Assembly (NCBI GenBank): GCA_028023455.1
Contig: JAQFVV010006208.1
Span: 5,870,963-5,934,962 of the forward strand
Source of the DNA: Epiperipatus broadwayi
Lineage: Eukaryota > Onychophora > Udeonychophora > Euonychophora > Peripatidae
Direction: 5' to 3'
Length of the DNA stretch: 64,000 nucleotides
A program made the position numbers and the translations under genes. This document shows positions 47,815 through 58,979 of this stretch, piece by piece. The notes below the pieces were generated by a model that was not told where the DNA came from, searched no databases, and was given only the letters and a program-made list of their open reading frames with translations. Within the stretch, counting starts at the first letter, position 1. Every line of letters begins with the position of its first letter.

Positions 47815-48425
47815 GTGATAATCATCATTATCATTGTCAACCATTATCAGTCCACTGAAGGATGAAGGTCTCTCCAAATTCAATCCATCTTCTCCCATCT
47901 CTAGCCTTTCTTTTCCAGATCATCCCTGCACACTTTCTTATTTCATCTATCCATGTCACATGTGGTCTCTTTCTGGATCTTTTACAGTCTCTTGGAATCT
48001 AGTTTAAGGTTTCAATCATCCATCCATTATCATCTCTTTTAGCAGTATGTCCAGCCCAACTCCACTTCAGTCTTTTAATTCTTTCAACGATGTCAGTAAT
48101 ACCTGTTTGTTCTCTTACCCATATACTTTGTTTTCGATCTCTTCTTGTTACTCCTAACATGTATCTCTCCATACTTCTTTGAGTGGTCTGAAGTCTTTGT
48201 ATTGTTCTTCTATTAAGTGTCCATTTCTCAGATCCATAAGTAAGAACAGGTAAAACACATTTATTAAAAACCTTCCTTTTCAAACACATTGGCATATTTC
48301 CTCTTAATATCAGTTATTTCTACCAAAAGCACTCCAAACAAGTTTAATTCTATGATTAATTTCATCCTTTATGTTTCCACATATAATGTTCTGATATTTT
48401 GCGATAATATCAATACTTAATTCTA
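47815..48425 (-). mobile_element. RTE-clade LINE 3' end
   Basis: Minus-strand frame (47999-48295) reads MCLKRKVFNKCVLPVLTYGS, then MERYMLGVTRRDRKQSIWVR and RLKWSWAGHTAKRDDNGW. This is the region after the RTE polymerase domain. The tail is an ATCATTATC run at 47820. Confidence 0.88.
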
Positions 48426-48619
48426 ATGCTTCGACAATTTAATTTTATTTCCTTTACTGTAGCTAGCATTTTGAAGGAACAGGGCCTTCATTTTCAAAGC
48501 TGCAGGCAGTTTTAATAATCTGACCAAGGTATTTGTAGTTGTTAACATCTTCTAACTCATCATAATCAATCTTTATTTTCATTTTTTGAGAAAATCCATT
48601 GAACATTACTTTGGAATCA

Positions 48620-49040
48620 TCTAACATTAAATGTTAAATGTCTAGAAAATTTTAAACTTTATTTAAACTTTTCACATACAAACAACTAGTAGTAACATTA
48701 CACAAATAGCCAACACAGATTAGTCAATTACACAATGTTTCGAGTAGTACTATTCTCCAATTTTTTTCACATGTTGCTGGCCTGACTAGTGACAATATGC
48801 ATAGGAATAAAACTTAACATCTTTACATTTTTGAATATCAAATTTTAAGGCAACACTCTAACCAACTGAGCTATTCTGTAAATTATATTGTGTAATTTAT
48901 TAATTAACCTGTGTTGTCTATTTGTATGTTATTATTAACAGTTGTTGGTATTTGAAAAGTTTAAATGAAGGTTGACATTTTCTAGATGTTCAACATTTAA
49001 TGATAGATGATGGAAATAGTCCAACATATTATCATATAAA
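48620..49040. repeat. Foldback repeat I2
   Basis: Arms share ATGTCTAGAAAATTTT, TTTAAACTTTTC and ACACAGRTTAGT-like sequence, and match 9200-9440. A tRNA-like relic sits in the loop (48795-48885). Confidence 0.8.
48795..48885 (-). repeat. tRNA-like SINE group T relic
   Basis: Minus strand AATAGCTCAGTTGGTTAGAG is a near-perfect tRNA D-arm/A box. No T-arm match or cloverleaf follows. Confidence 0.6.
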
Positions 49041-49361
49041 ACGGAAATGAATCTTTTTTTTTTTGACAAACATTTCAAAATACAATATGAAATTTGAATA
49101 GATAAATTTTGTAACGATAAAAATAGACAAACAAAAAAATTACAAAAATACTGTGATAATAATACAGATATAATAGCACAAAGGAAAGTATAAGTGTGGG
49201 CAGCAGTCAAATCTATACAGAGGCCATTTTTACTTTTTAATAAAAATCACAGGTAGGAACAAGTTGTTGTGATTATTTCTTGAACCAAACATTGTTAAAA
49301 CAGTTGTTGCTACTTTTTTTGTAAATTTCAGTGATTTTGATTCAGTCGATAAAATATAAAC

Positions 49362-49800
49362 CACTAAACATCACATGATCACTATTTTTTATGCTTGCTC
49401 ACAACTGTTATTAAAACAGGCAAAACTCTCCATATAGTAGTGCTACTCAGCGCAAGCCAGAGTAATCAATGGATGCTAGAAGGCTTGTGCATAAAATCCC
49501 TATCTAGTGCCTACTCATCCTTGGATCTGAGAGCACTGCACCTAGATCCTAAGATCTAGGTGCAGTGTTCTTAGATCCAAGACTCCTCATTGATGAAGGC
49601 CAGATCCTAAGATCTAGGTGCAGTGCTCTTAGATCCAAGACTCCTCATTGATGAAGGCCATAAGCCAGCAACTACTCTGGGGATATTGGATGAGTAGGCA
49701 CTAGATAGGGATTTTATGCACAAGCCTCTGGCATCCATTGATTACTCTGGCTTGCACTGAGTGGAAGTACTGTATGGAGAGTTTTGGCTGTTTTGATAAA
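49362..49800. repeat. Foldback repeat B7 with internal duplication
   Basis: Starts CACTAAACATCACATGATC, ends ACTGTATGGAGAGTTTTGGC. The segment AGATCCAAGACTCCTCATTG occurs twice (about 49572 and 49631), a 59-bp duplication. Hammerhead decayed (TTGATGA, GCAA). Confidence 0.88.
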
Positions 49801-49879
49801 ATATATTCAACTTTCCTTTTAGAGATATCTTTTCATTGTTATTTTCAAACTTTTTGTTTAAAAATTTAAGTCTCAAAGT

Positions 49880-49992
49880 TATAAGATTTGAAATACAGGT
49901 ATTCTTCATATACCTGGAACTTAATTGTAAATATAGGGAATTTGAACACAGACTTTCAAGCACTCTTCAACTATCCACACTATCTTATCAAA
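49880..49992. repeat. Family A terminal fragment
   Basis: GATTTGAAATACAGG to ATATAGGGAATTTGAACACA matches the left ends of A3 and A4, then stops. Confidence 0.75.
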
Positions 49993-50263
49993 GTTATATT
50001 TTTTCATATGGCATTATTATGTAACTTAATTTCCAGAGTTTTACAATGTGATTAATTATAAGTTATAAATTAAACCTGGCAACCTCCAGGATGCATATTG
50101 TGTAAATTACTTATGTATTATGTAGTGACACTTGTGTTAAAGTTTTTTCCTTACTACATTACCTTATACTATATTACAATTAAGCGATAATTCTTTAAAA
50201 AGGATCTCTAATATATTTATGTCTTTTTAATTCAAAAATCCTTTAATTTCATGATAATTTTAG

Positions 50264-50416
50264 AAAATGTTAAAAAAGTAACATCTACACCAAAGAAGAG
50301 TGAACCACCATCGACCTCAGTCAAACCAAAACGAGAACCACCAAGTTTTACACAAGAGCTTCAAGACGTTGAAGCAACAGATGGCGACCAAGTAACCCTC
50401 TCAGTCAAAGTTAAAG
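50264..50416 (+). CDS. Exon d: linker and first half of a split Ig domain
   Basis: Exon of 153 nt (51 codons) with acceptor TTTTAG ending at 50263 and donor GTAAAA at 50417, phase 1 at both ends. It codes for a Lys/Pro/Ser-rich linker (VTSTPKKSEPPS and further) followed by the A and B strands of an I-set domain (PPSFTQELQDVEATDGDQV, then LSVKVK). The B-strand position normally occupied by cysteine is valine. The domain is completed by exon e, 6.2 kb downstream, where reading continues G-T-S-P into the C strand. The intron therefore interrupts the domain just before the core tryptophan. The linker resembles the Pro/Lys-rich spacers between Ig domains in titin-like proteins. Confidence 0.85.
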
Positions 50417-50604
50417 GTAAAATGTACAATTCTTTTTTCTGTATTTATTTTAAATTTACAATACATACAGCAGATAAGAATATCCATTTTTAAAACTATT
50501 TTTAAAAAATTGATATTTTCAATTATTTCTTCCTCTCAAATAGTTAACTTGCAAAATAATGTTTATAAAGTACACCATTTTATTTACACCATTTTATTTA
50601 TAAT

Positions 50605-50830
50605 GTTATTAGAGAGGATTTGAACCCAAACTTTCAATCTCCTTTCAGTCATCCACTCCATATACAACTGATACCCATGACCACATGCATGTACAAAAGA
50701 TAAATGACCTCCACTCGCTTTTATCCTTTTCATATGTATGTGGTCATGTGTATCAGTTGTATAAGGTGGAGTGTATGGCTGAAAGAAGCTTGAAAGTCTG
50801 TGTTCAAATCCTCCCTAAATACATCTAGCT
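50605..50830. repeat. Family A short palindrome
   Basis: GGATTTGAACCCAAACTTTC and inverse GAAAGTCTGTGTTCAAATCC about 190 bp apart; middle with hammerhead deleted. It lies 190 bp after exon d. Confidence 0.85.
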
Positions 50831-51134
50831 TAAGTATATATACTGTAATTGTATTTAAATATTATAATGTTATTATATAGTATTATTGATAATTGAAAAG
50901 CATTTTAAAATTACTCTTTGTTATTTTTTTCTATAATAAAATCTAATAATTCTTCGAAAAACAACTATTTAAAAGTTGTAAAGAAAATGAAGCCCGAAGA
51001 TATGAATCAAAATTTAAACATATATAACTGAATACTCAATATGAATGCTCAAATTTCTCAAAAAAATACTTTTTTATGAAATAAAAATAGCTATAATTAA
51101 CCTATACATTCAGTATACTGAATGTTTACTAAAG

Positions 51135-51545
51135 TAAATAGAAGGATTTGAACTTAGGATTTTCGATCTATATTCATTCTCCATTCTATCTCAGACAACT
51201 GATACACATGACAACACAGATGTGGAAAAGATAAATAAATGATCCCCAATATATGTATTTCATGTAGAACCGACACTCATTAATTGGGTCAGATTATAAT
51301 CTCCCATTATATTAAGGTAGCAATTCTTTAAAACTTTAATGGGCAGGCTTCAATCTTCTCACCTTTCCAACAATTAAACAGTCCATTTCATTGAAAAACC
51401 AACGATCGAATGCTTGAAGTTCTTGGTGGGTTTGTTATTGTAGTCATACCCATATAAACATTAAGTCAATCTAACCCCTCATATTATCAAATCATTGTGT
51501 TTCCATTTATACTAATAGGAGAGGGATGGATTGGATTTATACTAC
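51135..51545 (-). repeat. Family A arm A7
   Basis: Left family A arm; hammerhead at about 51246-51290 has TTAATGA in place of CTGATGA, GAAA kept. A matching right end fragment is at 52215-52310. Confidence 0.8.
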
Positions 51546-52214
51546 GATGTAATCTATTTCCAAGGCAATGTGTAATTAACTTATTCATCACTTTATTTTA
51601 AAATAGTTATATTTTCACAAATTAAATATGAAATATTTAAATAGTCTATTTTATTTTATATTTTTTGTAAATATATTAATCTATCAAAACATATTTAATA
51701 ATTTAGTCAGAATCTTTTTTTTTTTTTTTAAAGTATACTCCCCCAATCACCTCTAAACATCCACACATACTTACATAGCATTAGAAATTTTCTTCTCTCT
51801 TTTAATTTCATATGTTTAAGTGAAAAAAAAATCAAGGCAACAACCTGAAAATTCCCTCATTATTAAGAAAATTAAAAGGTAAAAAAAAAGATTAAGTTAA
51901 AATTTACAGATTTACATTAATTTAAAGATGTATTCTTTTTTTTTTTTAATATTAAACTTATTTGTAATCTAAGTATTAAAATTGCATACAGAAATAAAAT
52001 ATATTCATTATGGAATAATTGTGCACAGACATTAAATAAGAGGCATTTCATGTGGTTTACTGAGACATTTTTTCTATTCAGGTCTATTTAAGCTATCTAT
52101 TTTAAAATTGTTTTTCATACATCAGTTAATAAATATTCTTCTCAAATATATATTAATAAATGCAAGTCTCAGATCGTAAACCTTATTTCCTCTTTTGCAT
52201 ATTTTAACCTCATT
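51546..52214. other. AT-rich intron, nothing recognised
   Basis: Poly-T/poly-A tracts only. Confidence 0.5.
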
Positions 52215-52310
52215 TAGCTTTTTCGCATGTATGTGGTCATGTGTATCGGTTATATAAGATGGCATAGATAGTTGAAGAGAGCTTGAAAGTCTGTGTTCAA
52301 ATCAAATATT
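52215..52310 (+). repeat. Family A right-end fragment
   Basis: GCATGTATGTGGTCATGTGT, TATAAGATGGCATAGATAG and GAAAGTCTGTGTTCAAATC: A-box-like and B-box regions of family A. Confidence 0.8.
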
Positions 52311-52659
52311 ATAAATTCATTTTCCGAAAAAATATTCATTAGTATATTTCAAAGTAATACCATTTATTTTTTATAGCAGCTAAAAGTAAATGTAACAACA
52401 TAGGATTTATTATTAATAACAATGGAACCAATGAATTGGAAATAAGTGCTATTTTAGATCGAACTGTATTCCAATCTTAAATTCTCAGCTAAATATTATT
52501 TTTAACTTCCAGCCCACTTGAAGAAATTGAAAAATTTTAAGATAATATGAGACTGCACCCAATCTATGTAAAGCCCGGTGTTTTTTTAATTGTTTGCTTT
52601 AACAATTCTTTTTTTTTTTTGAGATTTAATGTAAATTAAACAAAAGATTTTAATTAAAC

Positions 52660-52890
52660 AAGGCAAAACTCTCCATACAGTAGTGCCACCATATGCCACC
52701 CAGAGTAATCAATGGATGCCAGAAGGCTTGTGCATAAAATCCCTATCTAGTGCACAAACCTTCTGGCATCCATTGATTACTCTGGTTGGCACAGGGTGGC
52801 ATTACTGTATGGAGAGTTTTGCCTTGTTTAATAACAATTATGTGCTAGTATAAGAGATAGTAATCATGTGATAAAAGATTTTAATATTAT
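52660..52890. repeat. Foldback repeat B8, near-perfect palindrome
   Basis: AACAAGGCAAAACTCTCCAT and inverse about 150 bp apart, with only about 20 bases of loop near 52745; hammerhead portion deleted. Confidence 0.9.
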
Positions 52891-54107
52891 ATATTAAATG
52901 TGAGAAATGTAGCCAACCAGAAGGCTGTCATTTTAACTTTAATTCGAGGCTAACCAAAACTTTTTAAGATTTAGTGTAAATTAAACAAACGATTTTAATA
53001 TTATATATTAAACTTGAGAAATGTGGCTGCCCTAAAAGCCTGACTGTTCAACTTCATTTATACACTAACAAAAACTAAATATAAATATGGTACTAAATCA
53101 TCTATTTTCCCCCCTTACTATATATCATATTTTAAATATGAATTTAAGTACTGTAATCACATTTTCTTCACGATTTAAATACTGTACCTTTATAGTTAAC
53201 AGCATATTTTTTTCGGAGTGGTTTTTTAATGGCAGAGACTGTCATTTTTATAATAATCGGTTTGCTTTAACAAATTTTTTTAAAGATTTTATGTGAATTA
53301 AACAAAACATTTAAATATTATACAAATAAATTTACAAATTTTAATAAAGCTAAATTAAAATTTACATTTTTAAATATACCTGTGATATTTGATATTTACT
53401 GGAGCGCCCTCTGAATAAAAATTTTTATTTTTCAGTAGTGCCAACCTAATCATAATAGATTTCTAACTATTAATGATTATCGTTTATTAATGTCAGAATG
53501 CAAAAATGCCTGTCATTTTTGTAATATTTTTTTAATTGGTTGCCTTAACAATTTTTTTAATATTTAATGTAAATATGTTTTTTTTTATTAAACATTGCTA
53601 ACTTATAAAAGTTTGTTAATATTGCTAAGTATGTCATTCATCTGAACTATATTAGGGAATTGACAGACCATGAAAGCACAGATTGTCTTAACATTGAATT
53701 AGAAATTGGCATTTGGTGCTGTTTCTGCAGTTGCATGGGAACGTTTACTGTGAAATATATACTATATCTGTAGTTCAGAGCAGTCGTACTGATTTTTTTC
53801 CTAGCATTTTTTATCTAATGGCAGAATTACTTCCTTCACATAAACATAGTGGTTGTTACATTACCAGACAAACATTCATTCACCAAGCAGACAACAGAAT
53901 AAACTATGGATTTTATAAATATAAGATGTAGACAATGCAATCTTAACTCACATTAGTAACATTTAATTAGCATAGTAGTAGAGTGGTGTATTTAAAAACT
54001 AGAAATTGGTTTCCATTACCCTGTGCAATTTAGCATAATAATAGATTGTCAGGCTCAAGAACTAAAAGTTCGTTGATTGATTTCTAATTCAGATTGTCCT
54101 TTTAAAT
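52891..54107. other. AT-rich intron, nothing recognised
   Basis: A segment AAACAAANGATTTTAATATT recurs near 52640, 52865 and 52985, suggesting local duplication. No exon seen. Confidence 0.45.
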
Positions 54108-54262
54108 CTTGTTTTATATGATTATTACAAAAATATATAAATATACACCAACATTTCGACTATTTAATATTATAGCCTTTATCAAGGAAACTCAAAACCT
54201 TTCTATTACAACAATATCTCTATATGTATATATTTTTTATAATAATCATATAAAAACAAGAT
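54108..54262. repeat. Small inverted-repeat element (155 bp)
   Basis: AAATCTTGTTTTATATGATT and its inverse bound the unit. Inside, the minus strand reads TTGATAA, AGGCTAT..ATAGTC, GAAATGTTGG: a decayed hammerhead-like layout resembling family D. Confidence 0.7.
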
Positions 54263-54374
54263 TTAAAAACAAGAAATTGGGGTATTGAATTATATATATA
54301 TAAGTTTATGAATTATTTTGAAAAGAAAACTGTGTTTGTGATAATTTTAAAAATACAAATATATAAATGCATAA

Positions 54375-54480
54375 AAGCAGTCAACACTTAAGTAATAACA
54401 ATCACAATCAACAATCTCAATCTGTTGTCAAGGCAACCTTCTTTAAACAATAAAAGTGGAAATTCACTTTTATATATGAT
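54375..54480. repeat. Repeat G3, partial
   Basis: CAATCTGTTGTCAAGGCAAC as in G1 and G2; small AAAGTGGAAATTCACTTTT palindrome at its end. Confidence 0.75.
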
Positions 54481-55049
54481 TTAATATATTTATGTAGACA
54501 ATAAAGATAGCAACTTGAGTACAAAAAGTGAAATTATTAATTCAAAGAAGGTTAATTAAATAAACCTCATTAAACAGGTAAATATCACCTGTTCTGAAAG
54601 CAGACTGACAAATAATCAATTATAACTTTTAAACTGCATGCCAACTATGTATTACTTAGATAATAAAGCTAAATAATGTAAATACATGAAAGCAGTGAAT
54701 ACCTAAACAATTTCACTAATAATATCAATCTGTTGTTTTCTATAATATTAAATTTAAAATATAATGTTTTTAAATGGGCCTACCACTACTATAATATCAA
54801 ATAAGTAGTCTGAGCTCTTACAATTTAGCACTATAAAGAGTGATAAATATATTATATTATAGATTGTTACATATGATTGAAATAATAATCAAAACAATCT
54901 TTAAATAGACTTTTGTAAATCAAAACAACAGTCACCTCCATCAGTTTTCCTTATAAAATAGGAGTGAAGAAGGCTTTCCTCTTCAGGTTTCTGACTGCTA
55001 GGTGGCATTAGTTTAAACAATTTTTATTCTAGTAACAATGTATTATGTG
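54481..55049. other. AT-rich intron, nothing recognised
   Basis: No feature seen. Confidence 0.5.
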
Positions 55050-55960
55050 TTAATAAAGGGGTGTTAGATTATTTAGAAAAAATACAAAGAGAAGGAGGAA
55101 AATATATGTGGATGACAAAGGAGGCAATTCAAAGAGAAATGGGATGGTCAAGTTTTCATATGAGAGATGCAAAAAAGAAAAATGAAAATGTTCAGTAGAT
55201 TGAAATTTATGGATAATAAGAGAATAGATAAAATAGTATTTAATTGGGTTATGAGTAAAAGATAGGCAACAAGATGGGTGAGAAAGGTAGTATGGTATGC
55301 AGAAGATTTACATAAAGACTTTATGTCAGTATATTTATACAAAACTTGAGATGATTGTGTTAGGAGAATTGTTGAGTGTTATAGTGGCAAGGAATGGCAT
55401 AGAAGAGTAGATGCATTAATAAAAATAGGGAGTTGGAGAGATGGAGAACTAGTATGGAAAGTAAAAATTGTTTAAATATATATAGAAGTAAACAGAATAT
55501 TGGATGTGAGTTAATATATAATAACAGCAAGGAAAGTAGTTTACTGTTTAAGGCTTGACCAGGATCATTAGCAACAAGGGAACATAAACATAAATGGAGA
55601 AATGTGGATGATTTAGTCTGCAAGTTATATAAGGAAGGCATGGAAAATATTAGGCATCTGTTAATTGAATGCAAATGCTTACAAACAGGAAGGGTACAAA
55701 TAATGAAGTTGTGGGAGAATAAATATAAACAAAGTGATTATACAGAAAGTTGGTTCTTGGTTTTTATGTTGGGTTTGGACAAAGATAAAGGGGATTTAGA
55801 CATAAAGGCTATAGAGTGGACAAAGATACTATTATGGAAATGGTTTGGAGCAGGATAGAGAATAATATGGGAAAAACTTAGGATGGGAAATGGAAAGGAA
55901 AGGTAAGGTAAGTTGGCTAACAGGTTTCTCTGGGCATAGTAGCTGAGAGATTCCGACTCC
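55050..55960 (+). pseudogene. Non-LTR retrotransposon C-terminal remnant
   Basis: Frames on + give EGGKYMWMTKEAIQREMGW at about 55090-55150, NKRIDKIVFNWVMSK at about 55215, RWVRKVVWYAEDLHKDFMS at about 55275, and from 55604 DDLVCKLYKEGMENIRHLLI then ECKCL. The last segment matches the Cys-Cys-His-Cys knuckle found after the RT of several LINE clades, with the second Cys changed to Tyr. Stops and shifts between fragments show decay. It is richer in G than its surroundings. The clade is not determined. Confidence 0.65.
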
Positions 55961-56039
55961 AAAAAAGGAGAAGCCATAATGCATTGTATAACATCTTGTC
56001 TTATTTTCTAGCTAAAAATAGATGAGTGAATACTTAATC

Positions 56040-56041
<2 letters not shown>

Positions 56042-56078
<37 letters not shown>
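56042..56078. repeat. (GT)n microsatellite
   Basis: Uninterrupted GT dinucleotides over about 36 bases. Confidence 0.97.
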
Positions 56079-56080
<2 letters not shown>

Positions 56081-56271
56081 TGTGATAAAGTAAACATGTT
56101 TAAATTGACTTTATTACTAGTAGGCTTAAGCATTGCAATATTTTTTTACTGTTAGCGTATTAATTCTTAATTCTATTATTCTTTTTTTTTTTTTTAATCA
56201 ATATACTTTTTTCTTTACTGTCCTGTCTTTAAAGTAGTACTACATCTTGAATCTTATTTTTTTCTTTTCAG

Positions 56272-56292
56272 ATGAACCAGATGCCATCTAAA
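56272..56292 (+). CDS. Possible alternative terminal coding exon (DEPDAI, stop)
   Basis: A strong polypyrimidine tract and CAG acceptor (56251-56271) lie 337 bp before exon e. Read in the phase used by all other exons of this gene, the sequence gives Asp-Glu-Pro-Asp-Ala-Ile followed by TAA at 56290-56292. No donor is needed if this is a last exon. The following bases would be 3' UTR, but no AATAAA was seen nearby. Splicing from exon c would end the protein cleanly after an Ig domain; splicing from exon d would leave half a domain. It may also be a chance acceptor. Confidence 0.3.
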
Positions 56293-56608
56293 AGATGACT
56301 CTGGCCATGTGGGACCCATTATAAATGCATGTGCATGTCTAACATTCATCTCATTCATCTTCATTTAGATGTTATACATATTAATTCCTCACTCATTTTT
56401 CATTTTCATATCTCATTTTTTGTAATAATTTTTCATTATCACTAATGCCTTATCATCTTGTATAATTACAAATTTCCAATTGACAATGTTAAGATTTCTA
56501 TTGAATATATACACACACCCCAATCCTTCACAGCAAGAGTTTCCAATGATTGAGGCTAATCATAATAATGCTTTATTTGCATGAGTTTTATTTTATATCT
56601 AACTGTAG

Positions 56609-56806
56609 GAACCTCTCCAATTGACATAATCTGGTTGTTTAATAATAAAGAAATAAAAAATAGTAATGCCTTCAAGTATGTTTCCAAAGGGGACATCCAT
56701 TCATTGGTAATAGATGAAATCTTCCCAGAGGATGCTGGGATATACATTTGTGAAGCTTACAATGATTTTGGTGATACCGACACTTGCTGCAAGTTAAAAG
56801 TTAAAG
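56609..56806 (+). CDS. Exon e: second half of the split Ig domain
   Basis: Exon of 198 nt (66 codons), acceptor AACTGTAG ending at 56608 and donor GTAATT at 56807, phase 1 at both ends. It supplies the C to G strands of an I-set domain: tryptophan in DIIWLFNN, HSLVIDEIF, then PEDAGIYICEAYNDFGD with the tyrosine corner and the F-strand cysteine, ending KLKVKG. Joined to exon d it makes one complete domain in which the B-strand cysteine is missing but the F-strand one is present. The donor is followed after only about 30 bases by a 70-bp ATT repeat. Assignment to a sarcomeric Ig protein is firm; the gene name is not. Confidence 0.93.
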
Positions 56807-56835
56807 GTAATTATCAGGTTTGTTTCATTATAATA

Positions 56836-56906
<71 letters not shown>
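56836..56906. repeat. (TTA)n microsatellite next to exon e
   Basis: About 70 bases of TTA repeats start about 30 bases after the exon e donor. Confidence 0.97.
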
Positions 56907-56907
<1 letters not shown>

Positions 56908-56999
56908 ATGCTTAAAGTGAAATTAGTCCATAAAATAATCAAAATTACCCCAAAAATTTAAAACTAAACAAGACTAGCCAAAAAAAAACAACAACACTG

Positions 57000-57350
57000 A
57001 ACCATTGGTTTCACCGCTACAAGAAGACTTCTCAAGTGTAAAGGACTAAAACATAACAGATTTATACTAAATATTACCCACAATTCCACTTACATCCCAC
57101 ACACCCTTAATATTAAAAGAACATTTAAACAAGTTAATAGCTTCATAATCATAAATTTTTAACAATAATGATTCTTTAATTCTTTTGATTTTATTTTTTT
57201 CAAAGAAGATAACCTTCGCCTCATCAAAACTAATAGTGTGGCCCATATCTTTTTTATGGATATAAATCAGAACTGAGATATTTATTTCTAACCCTTCTTT
57301 TATGTTCTTTTATTCTTTCATTTAAGCTCAAACTACTCTGACATATATAT
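57000..57350 (-). mobile_element. Penelope-like GIY-YIG fragment, left arm
   Basis: Inverse copy of 57405-57790 over almost its full length (CAATGGTTTCACYGCTACAA; GAAGACTTCTCAAGTGTAAA). Confidence 0.7.
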
Positions 57351-57404
57351 ATATATACCTTCTTACAAAAACAAGCAATTTGATAGAAATACTACTACTG
57401 GAGT

Positions 57405-57790
57405 AGGGTATATTATCTCTTACTTTTGTAAGAACATATATATAGGTCAGAGTAGTTTGAGCTTAAATGAAAGAATAAAAGTAAATAAATATCTCAGTTC
57501 TGCTTTGTATATCATGAAAGAGATGCAAAACACACTATTAGATTTGATGAGACTTAAGATCATCTTCTTTGAAAGAAACGAAATAAAAAGAAGAATTAAA
57601 GAATGTTTGTTATTAAAAATTTGTGGTTTTGAAGCAATTAACTTGTTTAAAAGTTAGTTTAATGTTAAGGATGTATGGAAGGTAAGTGGAATTGTGGGTA
57701 GTATTTAGTATAAATTTGTTGTTATGTTTTAGTCCTTTACACTTGAGAAGTCTTCTTGTAGCAGTGAAACCATTGGTTCTGTTTAGAATT
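57405..57790 (+). mobile_element. Penelope-like GIY-YIG fragment, right arm
   Basis: Frames read SYFCKNIYIGQSSLSLNERI, then SALYI, then KIIFFERNEIKRRIKECLLL: the GIY-YIG (IYIGQ) core and following region as at 25975-26172. The paired inverted arms with a 55-bp spacer repeat the arrangement at 24480-26400. Confidence 0.75.
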
Positions 57791-57837
57791 TATTTTCTTT
57801 GGATAGTCTGGTTTAGTTTTGAATTTTGGGATAATTT

Positions 57838-57882
57838 TGATGATGATGATGATGATAATTATTATGATGATGATGATGATGA
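57838..57882. repeat. (GAT)n microsatellite
   Basis: Two runs of GAT separated by a few bases. Confidence 0.95.
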
Positions 57883-58235
57883 TGTACTACATACAAGTGT
57901 ATTTTAATAATGCAATGGGTATAGTAAATTTTATGATGCTGTTCTAAATATTAATGCTATCATGGTAACAGTCAATTATCTTGCCTGTTTTCACATAGAA
58001 AATTTAACATATATATATATTCATACATATACTAACTTTATATGAGAAAATTAATCTTTATTTACTGATGCTTAATTAACTGTTTACTACTCCACTCTTA
58101 GAAGTTTTCATTCTAATTTTTATAAACAAGCTGTCAGTTTTTTACAGTAAGTAATGTTTTCCTCTTTTTATTTTCTGTACAGTAAATAAAGTTTATTTTT
58201 TTTTAAATTCTTTTCACATTTTTTACTGTATTGTT

Positions 58236-58975
58236 ATACATCGAACTCAGACTTTCACACATCCCACACTTCTCAGTGCCATCTTATATTGCTGACCCAT
58301 CTTATCACACACATGTTGAAAAGATAAATGATCACCAATATATGTATTTTGTGCTAAACCAGCACTTATCAGTTGATCCAGATTACCATCTCCACACATA
58401 TATACAATCAGTGCTCAGCTTTATATTAAGATATCCAATCTTCATACTTGAATGAACAGGCTTTAAATTACTCCAACCCACAACTCTTCAGCCTTCCATT
58501 TCATTGAAAATTTGATGATGGAACATTTAAAGCCCATGTTAGTGCCAAGGTTGTCATCCTACCCATGTTGACATTTTAATCATTCTGAACCCTCATGTGC
58601 AGGAGAATAATCCCTTGACAACCATGGCTCTAACATGGGCTCTGAACTTTCCATCATCAGATTTTCAATGAAATGGAAGGCTGAAGAGTTGTGGGTTGGA
58701 GTAGTTTGAAGCCTGTCCATTAAAGTATAAAGATTGGCTATCTTAATATAAAGCTGAGGAGTGATTATATATATGTGTGTAGAGATGGTAATATGGACCA
58801 AGTGATGAGTGCTGGTTTAGCACAAAATACATCTATTGGTGATTATTTATCTTTTCAACATGTATGTGACCAAGTGGGTCAGCAATATAAGATGCTATTG
58901 AGAGGTGTTGTGTGAAAGTCTGATTTTGAATCTCAAATATATTACATATATAAATGCAGGTTTAAGCCTGTACTA
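58236..58975. repeat. Foldback repeat A8
   Basis: Left end GAACTCAGACTTTCACAC and right end GTGTGAAAGTCTGATTTTGA. Both hammerhead cores carry two substitutions (minus at about 58333-58380: CTGATAA and AAAA; plus at about 58797-58840: GTGATGA and AAAA). Confidence 0.88.
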
Positions 58976-58979
58976 TGTA

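Noticed and set aside
48836-48885. A tRNA gene from the AATAGCTCAGTTGGTTAGAG D-arm
   Set aside because: No anticodon arm or T-arm follows at the right spacing.
51870-51880. Exon donor AAAAGGTAAA
   Set aside because: No acceptor and open Ig-like frame upstream in the matching phase.
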